This document shows, one piece after another, positions 36,259 to 47,783 of a stretch of DNA of 64,000 nt (position 1 is its first letter; the number at the start of each line of letters is the position of its first letter). The DNA is from Stenocarpella maydis (taxonomy: Eukaryota > Ascomycota > Sordariomycetes > Diaporthales > Diaporthaceae). Below the pieces are notes generated by a model, which saw only the letters and a program-made list of their open reading frames with translations, was not told the origin of the DNA and searched no databases. The translations under genes were made by a program, and so were the position numbers. The stretch spans positions 66,691-130,690 of the forward strand of contig NQMI01000003.1 in assembly GCA_002270565.1 (NCBI GenBank). Direction: 5' to 3'.

Positions 36259-38204
36259 CTCGCAAGCCTTGCTTGGCATGGTCGCGTCTTCGCGTCCGCA
36301 CCCACCGGATGAAGCTCAATAACCAGGTTAGATAATAGACGGGCACTTGTAAGTTATCTTGAGTGTCCACGGGGTCGACCTGTGCTTCTCTGCAGCCTAC
36401 GGCGTATTGATGCAGATAGTAGATTGATCGCCGGCCGCACGGGTGCTGTTGGTACAGGGGGTATCGCTTCAATATAATGGCGGTGTTCGTAAGAGCAGAA
36501 GCGACCCTGGTTGTGTGTTGACAGCCCAAAGATGTGTAAATACATCGGCATTATCAAGGGTTCCAAAAATAATCCATGCGCTTCAGTTTGAGGAAAGTAA
36601 TGCAGTCGAGCGCCATCCATGGATCATAGTATTAGTGACGAGCGATACTCGTCCTGCCCACGCGACTGCTCTAGAAACCTGGACCTTTTGTCCAATGATA
36701 CATGCACGCCCAGTGGACGGTTCCTAGGTAGATGCCATCAAGCTCATTGAGTGCAGAAACACACAATACATCTCGCCGCCTAGCGCCATTCTTGCCGGAT
36801 TGCTTATCTAAATCGCGTCCACGTAGTGAAGATGTGCTTAGATTCCCAGAAGTCCCTCTCAGTGTAGACGCGATTACCACTTGCATGAGAAGGAAGCATG
36901 TGGAGAGTGCCCCATATTCTACGACATTCCACTCAACATCCCATGTGATGGGCTAAAAGGACTGGCGGGAGAAACAGTATTTCAGGTCGCTTGAAAGATC
37001 AAGACAATAAAAATCAAACCAAAGTCTGCAATATTGTGGAGTGGTGTCAATTTTGCATTCCATGCCCAGCCGGTGGGGAAGGCGTCTTCGACCTTGGAAG
37101 GGATGAAAATACCATCATGCAATAGACTATAATACGCCCTTACCTTTGGGAAATCCATGCAGTGAAAGAATTTGTTGCATAGCATTCCATTGTGAGCAAC
37201 AGAAATTGGCGCCGCCAATTTTGTCAGTTAAGCGTGGGAAGCATGGCCAGTTACGCTAGGGCAGTAATGCTGACTTAAAAGGAAGTCTAATTTACACGAC
37301 TCTCATTTAGCAATTGCTTCTCAAATAAGCAAATATTTCCTCAGGAGAATTTGAAGACAGCGTGGCAGTGAGAAACATTTACTGATTACATTCAAAGTGG
37401 TGTATCTAATTATCCCACCCAAGATTTATCAGCCAAGATCTTACCCGATTTGAGAGACCTAATACCTCTTTCTATGTAGAGCTAGCATCATTCCAGGACT
37501 CCAGCCTGGGCGGTCGGAGTTTTCATACATGTCCTTTGCTGAAGGGTGCTATGAATTCATTGGGCTATCTTATCATGTAGTCCTGATCAAGAACACTTGC
37601 TAGTGCTAACGGTTCAGAAGAGGTCAACATGAAGCCTTGCTCTTAGTAATGATGCTCCATGAAAGGATATGAGAGCTACCTTTCTTTTCGTTGTATTAAG
37701 TGACATTCCGCTACATATTAAGTTCCATACCCTCAGGACTTATCTCCTCTTACATAGTCCTAACATGGTATACAAAGAAGGTATAGTCGGGAGTGGTCCC
37801 GGAGTTGACAAATTGCTCTCGCCAACACATGAGTACTGTGGCGGGTCATCAAAGTGGCTTGATTGTTTATGCTACTACCCTACGTTATACATTGAAATGC
37901 TTCCCGTCTATAGTCTGGGTGATAAAGGGCCTTTCATTGCAGCCATGCTTTTTGTGTTGCTATTTTGGGGGCGCTAGTATGGCACTTACAAAGCCTCGGT
38001 ACTAATCGTAGTGCATCAATGCCATAATGCAAAAATTCTATTCAGTATTCGGAATATATATCCACTTTCGAATAACGACCTCCTGCCGTATAACACGCTA
38101 CACGGCAATACTTTAAAGCCGCCTCGTGCACCGTCTCCGTCCGGGAATTTACGCGCCGCTCCTCGTAATCAAGTCTCCTTGGTGGAAACTAACCTACCCT
38201 TACA
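36259..38204. other. Intergenic region, no supported gene
   Basis: Nearly 2 kb hold only short frames without protein features; composition is slightly AT-rich at 37000-37700. I see nothing further in it. Confidence 0.45.
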
Positions 38205-39668
38205 ATGTGCATGAAGAGATTTGTCTTGTGCGGAACCTGCATGGCTGCTGTTGGGTGCCATACTCTACCATGCCTCCCACAATACCAATATGCGCCAAAT
38301 CATCAAGACCACTTTCTTCAGCCTGACATTATCGGTCCACCCGAGCCCTACAGCTGCCCCAACATTAACTGTGTCGCCTCTGCACAGTATCAGAACGCCC
38401 TTTGTGAACAGCAAGCAACACCGATATTGCAAGGTAACATCCAATATGACTATTCATCTTTCACCGAGACGGAAGCCGCGGGTGTAGCTCTCAATTTCGC
38501 ATTAGAACCGGTACCAGCCAACAAGGCAAGGTATTCTCGACAGGCTCTCCCAGGTACTAAGCCAGAAAATGGTAGCATCCTTGAGGCGCAGAATGGGCGC
38601 GGTCAGCAAGCTCTGCCAGCCACTGATCCAGTCAGTTACCCCCCTCAATCCGTGTCTGGAGCTCAGATAAAGCCTGGTTGGCTCTCGCGTGGAGAGTGGT
38701 ACAAAGTGCAAGAGCTGCAGTCCCGTGGTAAGAATATTCTGCGGATTGCTGAGGCTGTAGACAAGAACGCCAGCAAACTGCGGACTTATATGGACACGTA
38801 CCTCAAGCAGTATAGTGCCAATTATGAAGCACCATTGCGCAGCGCTTGCTCAACCGCCTCGTCATCAAAATTGACATCATCCAGCACAGCATCAGAAGAA
38901 GGGCTCTTTCCTCTAGATAAGGAACCAATAACACCAGTGGAAGGCATGCCTGGGCCGTGGTATCTCGACCGTCAGGAGCAGGAAATCTTGTGGCGGATGT
39001 TCCAGCGGAATAAGACAATTCGGGACATGAAGGAAAGGCTTCAGAAGCCCCGCCAGAAAATCTCACGGTATATCAATGCGTATATGCGCCCCAAACTGTT
39101 AAAACTTCAAGCCGAAGAGGAGGAAGCTGAGAATTCTACGGCTCCCACATCAATCATACCTAGCAATGGAGGTATTGTTCATTGTCCTCTTTCGAACATT
39201 GCTTCTGCCGTGACCCAGGCTCCAAGTCTCACGCCTCTCACAGGAGGCATACCTCAAGGGCTCACCGCTGCTCCCGTCATTACTACTAAAGCACCTGCTT
39301 CCTCCCAGGAACCCGGCCTTGACCTCACTAAGAATCCAGTGGACCCCTTTCTGGAGTTAGTCGGCCCTTCGCTTCTGAACGCCCTGTTGGCTGCTCCAGA
39401 GGCTGAGATTCTTGGTACGATCAGCGAGCTACCCCTTGCTGAGAGTCCCGCGAGTGCCAGCGAGGGGGACTTCCTCTACGGTGGCTCGCCGGTTGAAGAG
39501 AATCTGGTATGTCCCCAGACCCAACTCATTTCTACTCACCACGAAATGGAACCAGTTCAGCCGACAAATCCAAAGAAGAGGAAGCTTGAGTTCGAAGACA
39601 ATACTAGTGAGACGCCTGCCGAGCCACGGCGGTTTTCCAAACGTCTTCGCCATCTCTCTCCCCCGTAA
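38205..39668 (+). CDS. Hypothetical protein with two Trp-containing helical repeats
   Basis: This is a single frame of 487 residues. I do not recognise a named family. Two related segments of about 45 residues occur: 157-201 (GWLSRGEWYKVQEL...) and 250-296 (GPWYLDRQEQEILWRMF...). Each has an aromatic/Trp start, a helix, a basic middle (SRGKNILRIAEAV; QRNKTIRDMKERL) and an ending RTYMDTYL or SRYINAYM. The pattern resembles tandem Myb- or homeodomain-like helix-turn-helix units, so DNA binding is possible. A basic KKRKLEF segment and RRFSKRLRHL near the C terminus fit nuclear localisation. The N terminus is Cys-rich but not a clear signal peptide. It ends 76 bp from the transposon remnant, but lies outside its repeats. 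The gene is likely; its role is open. Confidence 0.6.
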   Translation: MCMKRFVLCGTCMAAVGCHTLPCLPQYQYAPNHQDHFLQPDIIGPPEPYSCPNINCVASAQYQNALCEQQATPILQGNIQYDYSSFTETEAAGVALNFALEPVPANKARYSRQALPGTKPENGSILEAQNGRGQQALPATDPVSYPPQSVSGAQIKPGWLSRGEWYKVQELQSRGKNILRIAEAVDKNASKLRTYMDTYLKQYSANYEAPLRSACSTASSSKLTSSSTASEEGLFPLDKEPITPVEGMPGPWYLDRQEQEILWRMFQRNKTIRDMKERLQKPRQKISRYINAYMRPKLLKLQAEEEEAENSTAPTSIIPSNGGIVHCPLSNIASAVTQAPSLTPLTGGIPQGLTAAPVITTKAPASSQEPGLDLTKNPVDPFLELVGPSLLNALLAAPEAEILGTISELPLAESPASASEGDFLYGGSPVEENLVCPQTQLISTHHEMEPVQPTNPKKRKLEFEDNTSETPAEPRRFSKRLRHLSPP

Positions 39669-39736
39669 ATATGGTTCCTAATGTTCCGTGACCGTAAATA
39701 TGATTTCTAATGTTCCATAGCAGTTTTCAACACAGA

Positions 39737-39744
39737 ATGATTAT
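39737..39744. repeat. Target site duplication, left
   Basis: ATGATTAT directly abuts the left inverted repeat and is repeated exactly at 41076-41083, directly outside the right inverted repeat. Confidence 0.85.
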
Positions 39745-39789
39745 GAGATCGGAGATTCGCACATAAGAAAACGGAGGGTACACAGATAC
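39745..39789 (+). repeat. Terminal inverted repeat, left
   Basis: The 45 bp are identical to the complement of 41031-41075. Confidence 0.92.
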
Positions 39790-39923
39790 AAGTGCACCCC
39801 CAGTGCGCCAACGTTAATTCAGACCACCAATTCGCCATACACAACAGAAAAACACAGTCATTGACTACACATATCCTCATCTATCCTCATCGCTACTATC
39901 GTGACTTCTGCCTGGGTGGTTTG

Positions 39924-40800
39924 CTACTTGTTTCCTCGTCTGGGGCGCTCCCTCACCGACCCCAGCACCGTAATCTCCTCCTGGGTCTCCTTCTCGTCGC
40001 CGACGAGGTCGTCAACGAGGTCGTCGACAGTCAGATCTAGCTGTGGCAGCTGGTTGATAGTCTCACGAGCCCTCGTACGGGGCTTCTTGGCTACTGGTTT
40101 GGCGGTTGACGGCGTCGTCGCCGGCGAGGCCGTCTCTGCAGAACGTCGCTTCGGAAGCCGGCGAATCGCTCGCTCCGTGAGTGCTTCCGCCAACTGCTGG
40201 TCTCGTCGGACGGCTTCTCGCTGGTTCTTCCTGCTACGAGAGTCCTCCTGGTCCAGCGATTCGAGGGTCTCGTCATTCCACTCGAATGCTGAGTTGACCC
40301 GTTGCACGGAAGCCGTCGTCGCCCTCGTTTTATCGCCTGCCCTACTGCCCAGACTGCTAGTTGTTGAGGTTGTCTTCTTACCCATTACGGCTTTCCCACG
40401 GGTTGCGAGGATTCCGTCTTCGTCTGCACCAAACGTAGTCTCGTTGCGAGGTCTTCCCTTCGTCGTAGTGACCTTCTGCGGCGAGAGGACTGCTAAGAGA
40501 GGGTTTCCGACTGAGAGGTCACGATCCAGCCAGTAAGACTTGTGGATATCCTCTCTCTGGAGAGGACGACTGTCTTCCTCGCAGTCAGCAATTCGATTTG
40601 CGCAGGGTAGGCCGTACTGGGTGTAGATGGGGCAAACGCAAGTTGCAGGCGAGTAGTTTCCCCGTGGAATTTGCCCCTAAAGCATACGTTTTGCGTGACT
40701 TCTCGTCGTGGCAAGTAGCTCAAGGGCCGCCCACGAGACTTGAAGTGGAAGCTTGCCCAGCCACTTCTGCCCGTTGAATTTCTCACATCGCTGCAGGGGT
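39924..40800 (-). pseudogene. C-terminal MULE transposase fragment with SWIM finger
   Basis: One minus-strand frame runs through the element, broken by a single TAG at 40677-40679. Before the stop it reads KWLGKLPLQVSWAALELL and TTRSHAKRML, a block typical just upstream of the SWIM finger in fungal MULE transposases. After it come TCVCPIYTQYGLPCANRIAD and REDIHKSYWLDRD: the CxC, then GLPC, of a SWIM zinc finger, with Asn replacing the usual His. A Lys/Arg- and Ser/Thr-rich tail of about 150 residues follows (internal ATG at 40385), ending in an acidic DLVDDLVGDE stretch. The stop fits CAG to TAG, a C-to-T change at CpA. The catalytic N-terminal part is absent. The start is set only approximately. 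Confidence 0.7.
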
Positions 40801-41030
40801 AGAAAACTACTATCTGAGCAGCTAGAGGGTATTTTCGATGCTGAATTGACTGATTGCAAGAAGAATTCGGTGCGTTTGACGATGTGGTGGTGGGTGGGTG
40901 GGTGGTTGAAGTTTGCAGGCAGAAGGGGGTTTGCGGGGGGGTGGGCAAGGCGGTAAAAAGCACGGTGGGTGGGTGTTCGGATGTGGTCGAATGGGGCGCT
41001 CTGATTGGCTGCGGCGACTAAATAAACAAT

Positions 41031-41075
41031 GTATCTGTGTACCCTCCGTTTTCTTATGTGCGAATCTCCGATCTC
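41031..41075 (-). repeat. Terminal inverted repeat, right
   Basis: The 45 bp are identical to the complement of 39745-39789. Confidence 0.92.
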
Positions 41076-41083
41076 ATGATTAT
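41076..41083. repeat. Target site duplication, right
   Basis: This exact copy of ATGATTAT at 39737-39744 directly flanks the element. Confidence 0.85.
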
Positions 41084-42190
41084 ATCTTTCTAGCATCCTC
41101 AGCGAAGAAGTTTCGGTGGGTGTCAATGCGCTTATACAAAATGGATAAAGTCATTATTTTCCACGCTCGTATCTAGAACTTGGTCCAGTGAATTTCTTGA
41201 ACCTCTAACGCTTTCAATTCACATTTTATAATGGAACATTCTCTAAAATCTTTAAGCTTTTGTGCATCTATTTTGTAATTAGAGCCATCAAGCCTTGATT
41301 TCAAGAGTGAAAGTGGTCTCCGCCATTTGTGTGGATTTTAACATTGAACTTACGCCTGTGTAGCGAGTATTTTACTTCAGACAACCGGTCTCAGCCAATA
41401 ATTGTTCCACAACTCAATGGGTGGTGAAAGACATTAATAGAGACTCGCGAAGTGAATTGAAGCCAGATAGAACACTCTTCAGATGGCTGGTAAGTGTTCG
41501 CAGCTTGGTAGATGCATTTGTCGTTGGAAGTCATATTACAGTGGCTCTGATTTATGGACCCAATAGTTGTCTCAAAGTTGGCTGTTCCACTGCTTTGCAC
41601 ATATGGTCTCGGGGTTTGCTGAAGACTGCAAATGAGGATTACATCTCAGCGAGTTTTGGTTGTTGTTGCCGTGACTGGGACGCTTCATCTGCGGTCTAAA
41701 GCAGCCAGAAACAGTATTACATGTAATATTAATCAATATATATATGATATGGATGATTCAGTTTATTTATTTAAATCGGGGTTAATAAGGGGGGTTGAAC
41801 GTGTGGTGTATGGATAAGAGACTTGCGCCGAATCAGGGGTGCGCCGAATGTGGGCTGGGCACGTTACAGAGCGTTCAGGTGTGTGTGTGTGCCTGTGCGA
41901 CTAACCCTTCTTTTTAGGCTATTTCTCCATTGGAGCATGGCATTCAATCGCATATAGTAGGCCTCTGTAGAATATACTGAAAGAAATGGCAAAAATTGCA
42001 GGTAAGCTAGGGTTAAATAGTTTAGTTGATGTAACCTGAGGAGGTGGGAATATTAATTAGCTCTCATTTCCTAGCCGCCGTAAACATGTCGCCCCCACTT
42101 CATCCAAAAATTGTGTGTATGCACCACAGAGCCCACAGTCATATTTCCAGCCAAAGTTCTTGGGCTTTTTTTGCCAGACAGGCCTACAAA
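41084..42190. other. Intergenic region
   Basis: No gene is supported between the transposon remnant and the broken HET gene. A GTGT simple repeat lies near 41880. Confidence 0.45.
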
Positions 42191-43885
42191 ATGGACACGG
42201 AAGATCCTGGATCGGAATCGAATCAAACCCTGACGAGGAGTGCTGGAAGGCTCAGCATCGCTAGCGTAGCAGAGTCTCCAGAACGTGCGACACCTCCAGA
42301 TCAAGAGACCATACAGCGTGTGTTAAAAGATGTTAGTCCGCAAGCACCAACCCCTTTGTCACCCTGGGAGAAGTACCAATATAAGTCGCGGCTAGCCGAC
42401 GCCGGCAAAACAGAGATTCTCCTCATGGAACTTCTACCTAGCTCAGAGGAAGATGCCCCTCTGGTGTGCCACTTCATCGCAGCCGACCTTGACAACCGCC
42501 CCGAGTACGAAACCATGTCCTACTGCCGGGGCCAAGACGTTGAGGAGCGGACTGTCCAGGTGCAGTTGATGCACCTTATATACAGACAGTGCCAGGGGGT
42601 CCTCATCTGGCCTGGCGATGGAGACTGCACAAGTGACCTTGGTTTAGAGGTGGTAAGATCCATTTCTACCGGGCTGGCCAGGAAGCAATCTGCCGGCGAC
42701 AAGAGGCTTCTCTACGATTTGAATGACAAGGACCGCCGTTGATATGACGGCCTCTTCGCAGAGAGGAGCCCAGAAGTTGAAGGCTATGACATCCATACTC
42801 GACCGGCCTTGGTTCGGCCGCTCTGGTGTCGTCCAGGAGCTTTCGCTCCCGCCTCGAGCAACGCTGCTGTGCGGCACCAATCAGTATCATGGGAGCAGTT
42901 CTCTTTGGCCGTTACATCGTGTTCTATATCGCTCAAGAAGTTCTCTACGAACGAGAACCCCGGAGAAAATCACGTGCGCGTGTCCATGTGCCCGTCCCGG
43001 GAAGAGGCACGCAAAGGAGACGAGAATAGCCCGAGATTAGTCAACCTCGTCGCGTGGGCTCGCAACTCAAAGGCATCAGATCCTCGGGATAAGGTGTTTG
43101 CATTCGTTGGCTTGGCTCGGGAACAGGGTCGACCGGGGATTCTGAGTCAACCAAACTATGGGCTGACGGTCGAGGATATTTACAGGCGGTTCATACTGGA
43201 GAATATCGACTCCACGCAGATTCTTGATGTTCTGAGTCTTGCCCACGGCCGAGACAAGGATACGCTGCCGGCAAACAGCCTCAAACTCTCCTCATGGATC
43301 CCTGACCTGCCCATTGATGGCATCCCCTACCCTTTGACACGTCTGGTCAAGATGGCTGTAGAAAACCACTCGACTCTCCGGGCCAAAAACGACTACTTAG
43401 AATATGCAGTGAGTAAAGACACCCCAGCTGAATATCAACTGCTTGAGGATGTGTGCAATACGCTGTGCGTTTCGGGGTACGTTGTCACCACGCGCAAAGA
43501 GCTAGGACTCCCGTTCCCAGGACGATCGGAGTGGCATGACACGAAGAAACTCCAAGCACAACGCAACGCCTTCGCCTCGTGGGAAGCCCTCGTTGGAGCA
43601 CGGCAAAGGAAGTTGACGTACGACGATGATCAGGATATATATGACGTGTACTGGCAAGTAATGCGTGGTGGTGAGCTGCGGAGGAATTACAATGTTGCCA
43701 AAAATCACTTCCAGACAGGTTATGAGCAACCCCAGCGGCCTTACCGCTTTCTCTCCACGGGACGAGTGATCGAGTCTCCTAGGCTGTTCGCGGCATTACA
43801 CCGTGTGTCCTGCGGTATTTTGGAGCTTCAAACCGCACTTAGATGGCTCCTTGGCCAATCTCGTGTTGAGTATGAGCGGGGGTAG
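42191..43885 (+). pseudogene. Broken HET-domain (heterokaryon incompatibility) gene
   Basis: HET-domain proteins trigger cell death after fusion of unlike fungal strains. Here the domain opens normally (EILLMELLPS..., YETMSY) but the core between the SYxWG-like motif and the INQ-like motif is missing: MSYCRGQ runs straight into DVEERTVQVQLMHLIYRQCQ, so roughly 45 residues are deleted. A TGA (42740-42742) ends that frame. The next conserved block, SILDRPWFGRSGVVQELSL, is in another frame, and from about 42890 (SVSWEQFSLAV) the original frame resumes and stays open to 43885, with NLVAWARNSKASDPRDKVFA, the block after the HET domain. A core deletion and two frameshifts indicate an inactive allele. 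The length is otherwise normal. Confidence 0.82.
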
Positions 43886-46715
43886 GCACAAATCCTTGTG
43901 AATACCGCACAATGGTCAAGACTGAGAGCGGTTTGGTGGGAGTTTCCCCTAGTGGAGCGAGGCAGGGGGATTCGGTCGCTCTTCTTCAAGGTGGGAGGGT
44001 GGCTTTTATTTTGAGGCGGTGTCAAGCTACTGACAAGTGGCAGTTGGCTGGTGAGGCGTACGTGCATGTTATAATGGAGGGTGAGGCTTGGGACAGCACC
44101 AAATATGGGCAAATATTTCTAGCTTGACGTTATCGTGCCATCCTCCTAGGCAACAATTTTCAGCCTCAGCCGTTACTGTCCTCGGAAAAGGGGAGTAACT
44201 AGTACTGGTGCTATGGTTACTTTCTGTACCCCTGAGGTCATTTTCAGTGGCCTGAAGGAGAAAATATTTACCCTAGGTGATGCATGGCACTCTACAATGA
44301 CTTCTCGAGAGGCAGCGACGGACACAGTTGGAGGCTCAAACCCCAGGAATACGGATTGGTTTCTTGGTATGTTGGTCAAGCAGTCCTCCTTTCCAGCCTC
44401 CCAATGAAATGAAAAGTCCCAGAAAACTTCTAGCCTCAATCTACTTATGATATCGGCGAGGTTTCGCAGTCACAAAGTTATGGCATGCGAGACGGTCCGC
44501 CACATACCTAGGTAGAATTTCTACAGATCCGTACAACAACTTCGCTGGAACCGGAATATAAAGTTTGGTGGGATAAAGAGGATGTTTTAATCACGATGTT
44601 ACTTAGCTCGACTGGGGGGATTGGTCCCTGGTGCCGGGGTTGTACTGCGTCAGGTCAGTTTTGAATAAGAGACCCTCAAACATATAAGATAGCCCCGTTA
44701 GTCGGCTTCTGTATTGCCTGCACACTACTTCAAAGCGCATGATGGGGCACTTGATAAAGCAGTGGGTACGTCTGACGTGCTATTGGGAAGTATGAAAATT
44801 CACTATGGCCCCGGAATGCGACTTTCAAAATTGTTCCGCTAGATAACTGTAGAAACATGGAGTACCTGGAATTTGTGTCTATTGCTGAAATTTGTTCGAT
44901 AATTCGAGCCGAGCCCTCTAGACTATCGACCAGATGTCGATGTAATGTTTGGCGAGGGTTTTATTTATTTTCTCTTTCCCTCCATGTCTTTCTGGTCACC
45001 GGCCGCACCATCTGGCTGGAAATGCTTAAGCCGTTCCATGCCAGGTCAAGGTAGGACCCAGGTTTACAAACGCAAGTATAGAATATGGCGCGGTTAAGCA
45101 CACAGTCATTGTGCAGTTCATCTTACCGCCTGGATGATTGGCCTTATTGGTGATGTTGAACTAGCGCACCTTTGTTCACGGGTATGCTGTTGACACCCAT
45201 CCGGCCCACTCCAATCTAAGTGTAGGCGAGCCTCATGACATCGGGTGAAACCAAAGCAAACAAGGACTGGTTCAAACTGCATAAAGAGAGGTAAGTCAAT
45301 CACCCCTCCTGAAGTCTGAATCACCATACATACTTGGCATATAGCTAGAGTGATTGGTGCAGCTCACCATCATGTTGATCATCCATGATGGCCAAGTCGT
45401 TCTAACGTTACGTATGAAGGGACCGTCGCATGTCTTTTTTTTTTCCCTAAAAAAATTTGTTCTTTGGGGGGGGGAGAAGGGGTATTGTGATCGGATTAAA
45501 AACGGAACCAGGAATCAGCTCGCATTACTGATGGGCATCCACATCAAGTGCACATGTGGAGGGCATATAGGCCTGGAGGCTTCCTTTAAAACTACGTATG
45601 TATGTAACACAGTTATAAAATTTCAAAGTTTTGCGTCTCGAAAAAGAAAAGAGAGGGGGGGGGGAGGAAGAAAGGAAAGGGAAAAAAGAAACAGAAAACA
45701 GGCTGTATTAATCGGCAAGTAGAGAATTTGCCGCAAGTTCCATATAGCCCTAGAACTTTTCCGAAACCGAACATTCGATCTTGGGCACTCCACTGGCCAT
45801 ACATGATAAACAGTCTTCTAGTTTTGCTTCAATTCCAACGCCTTAATGAATGGATTCAGTGGAGACCGTGCTCTTCAGGTAGCAATGTTATGTTGTTTCG
45901 GTAAGGCAAAGCTGAAGGCACCGGCATCACTACATCCGGGTGACAGTTGCAAAAGCACTTGCAGTTGCTGTACGGAGGAAACTAATTGAGATCTTCCCAA
46001 AACGATGCTACAAAGCGATTTGACAGCCTTTCTGTTATCCGTTGTTGGTGAGCATATCCTGGCCTTGTGTTTTCATTCAGTTTCTCAAGTTCTGACGGGC
46101 TGATACCGTCGAATCACGACTTCAGACGAAATTAAGGCGAATGAGCCCGATACACTGTCGGGTGAAGGGCAATGTGATCAAGTGTTTCGAGTCCTGCAAA
46201 AATGCAGGAACCTCTCGGAAGTCTCCCTATACACATAAATTAGTGTTTTCCGGAGTTCCTGTAGAGTCAGTTCCGACAAAACCGTTGAAAATTGTCGCAG
46301 GGCGTCCCCTGACAGCGCTCAATCGTGTCTCGCGTTGTCTCGGCAGAACGGCGCAATGGGGTCAACTTGTCTTCTACCGATGCGATTCGGTATGCAGTTC
46401 AGCCTGTTTCTCTTGACCTAAACTCACGAAGATATCATCATAATCATGAATAGGGATTGCTCACAATTCGTCCTAAACCCACCTTGTTCATTTCCGTTTT
46501 CAGCGGCGCGACGGAAGTCGAAGTTACATTTTTTTTTCATAGTTATATTTCTATCAGCAGCTTTTGTAAAGCAAGTGTCGTAGCTCAGAAGAGGTTCACG
46601 CCGGAACTTTGTGGTGTGAGCGTCAAATGCCGGTCAGCCTCGGCGGAGACGTATCGTTGCCCAAGATATCCGAGAGCAAGACAGATATAAGACGCACAAG
46701 AGGATCGACCACACC
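43886..46715. other. Long intergenic region
   Basis: About 2.8 kb show no supported gene. An ACCTAGGT palindrome lies at 44506-44513. There are simple-sequence tracts: T/A and G runs at about 45430-45480 and a purine-only run (A/G) at about 45638-45690. Confidence 0.45.
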
Positions 46716-47783
46716 ATGGCGTATGCAACACCGACTGCATTGCTACCACGTCAAGTCAACGTGATTCTAGGATCCAACCCATCTGCGACCATCTCGTCCC
46801 TCAGTAGCGCTCTCGTCACAGCTAGCAGCAATATCGCAACACTTTCGCAGCAGTCCCAGCAGCTCTCTCGGTCATTACAACAACTATCGCTGTCCACACA
46901 AGTCCTGTCACTGTCGATACAGCAGATACAAATACAGTCAGCCCAGGATGTTCAGAATGTCCGCAACAGCGCCGCAATTGCCATGGCCAACATGGCCAGC
47001 AGCGCGAACGCGGCAATAGCGACGGCTTCGAGCAGTGCCGCCGTCGCCCTGGCGAGTATTTCAGGCAGTCTTGCTGCGTTAGCCTCTGCAGCGAGACAGT
47101 CTGCACTGGCTGAGCAAGCAAATGCTAGTGCGGCTAGAGTAAGTTGAACCTGTGCAAATAATCTGGGAAGCGAGCGGGGGCAAATCAGGTACTGACCGTA
47201 GGTTGTTCAGGCCCAGGCCCAAACGCAGGTGATGACCGCTCAGGGAAACGTGATAAGTGTGACACAAACCACAATCGCAATCGTGGCATCAATTGCTAGC
47301 ACCTTCATCTTATCTTTGGTCGGCTTCTTGTTTTTTTTACGGAGCCGGAATCGACAGCAGCGGCGACGGATCATCGAGCTAAAGAGCACAATAAAAAGAC
47401 CCATGGGCCCGACCGGCAGCAGTAATATGGTGTGGGATAACAAGAGGCGGTCTCAAAGGGCAGAGAAGGGACAGCAACAAGATGAACGAGGTCTTGGGCA
47501 GCCGTCCGGGCCTCAGCCTATGAATGTGGTTGCGACGTCTTCACGGTTCAGCAAGGAAGAAAAAAGGGGTAGCAACTGGCCAATATCGTCAAATACCTCG
47601 GCTAATGCTCAAAGATCGAATCGCCAAGCGATGGACCCGTCAAATCTAACCATTGTGAAGGTGGGCCAAGCTAAGGGTGGTGCTGGTGGCAATGAGTCGA
47701 TGCAGCAGCAAAGCAGCAGGACGGGGCCCACAAAGCCACCAAACCTGTCACTATTCCCAAAAATAGCAGATCAGGGGCCATAG
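46716..47783 (+). CDS. Hypothetical single-span membrane protein
   Basis: Exons are 46716-47138 and 47211-47783, giving 331 residues. I do not recognise a named family. Residues about 25-145 are rich in Ser, Ala and Gln with regular hydrophobic spacing (SQQSQQLSRSLQQLSLSTQV) and would form a long helix or coiled coil. One transmembrane segment follows (about residues 155-180, IAIVASIASTFILSLVGFLF), then a strongly basic stop-transfer stretch (RSRNRQQRRRI) and a polar, Ser/Gln-rich tail of about 130 residues. There is no obvious signal peptide, so topology would come from the single span and the positive-inside rule: N-terminal helix outside, tail in the cytosol. The layout resembles small fungal surface sensors, but there is no family-level support. 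The intron (72 bp) keeps frame. Confidence 0.7.

Larger units (their letters stand above)
39745..41075 (-). mobile_element. Compact DNA transposon, Mutator-like remnant
   Basis: The element is 1331 bp, bounded by identical 45-bp inverted repeats (39745-39789 and 41031-41075; tips GAGATCGGAGATTCG) and an exact 8-bp duplication, ATGATTAT. It encodes on the minus strand only the C-terminal part of a transposase of the Mutator-like (MULE) kind, recognised by its SWIM-type zinc-binding pattern. The catalytic DDE part is missing, so it is a deletion derivative that would need a transposase in trans. Identical repeats suggest a recent insertion. An 8-bp duplication is a little shorter than the 9-11 bp usual for Mutator elements; hAT elements give 8 bp but normally have shorter inverted repeats. 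Confidence 0.8.
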
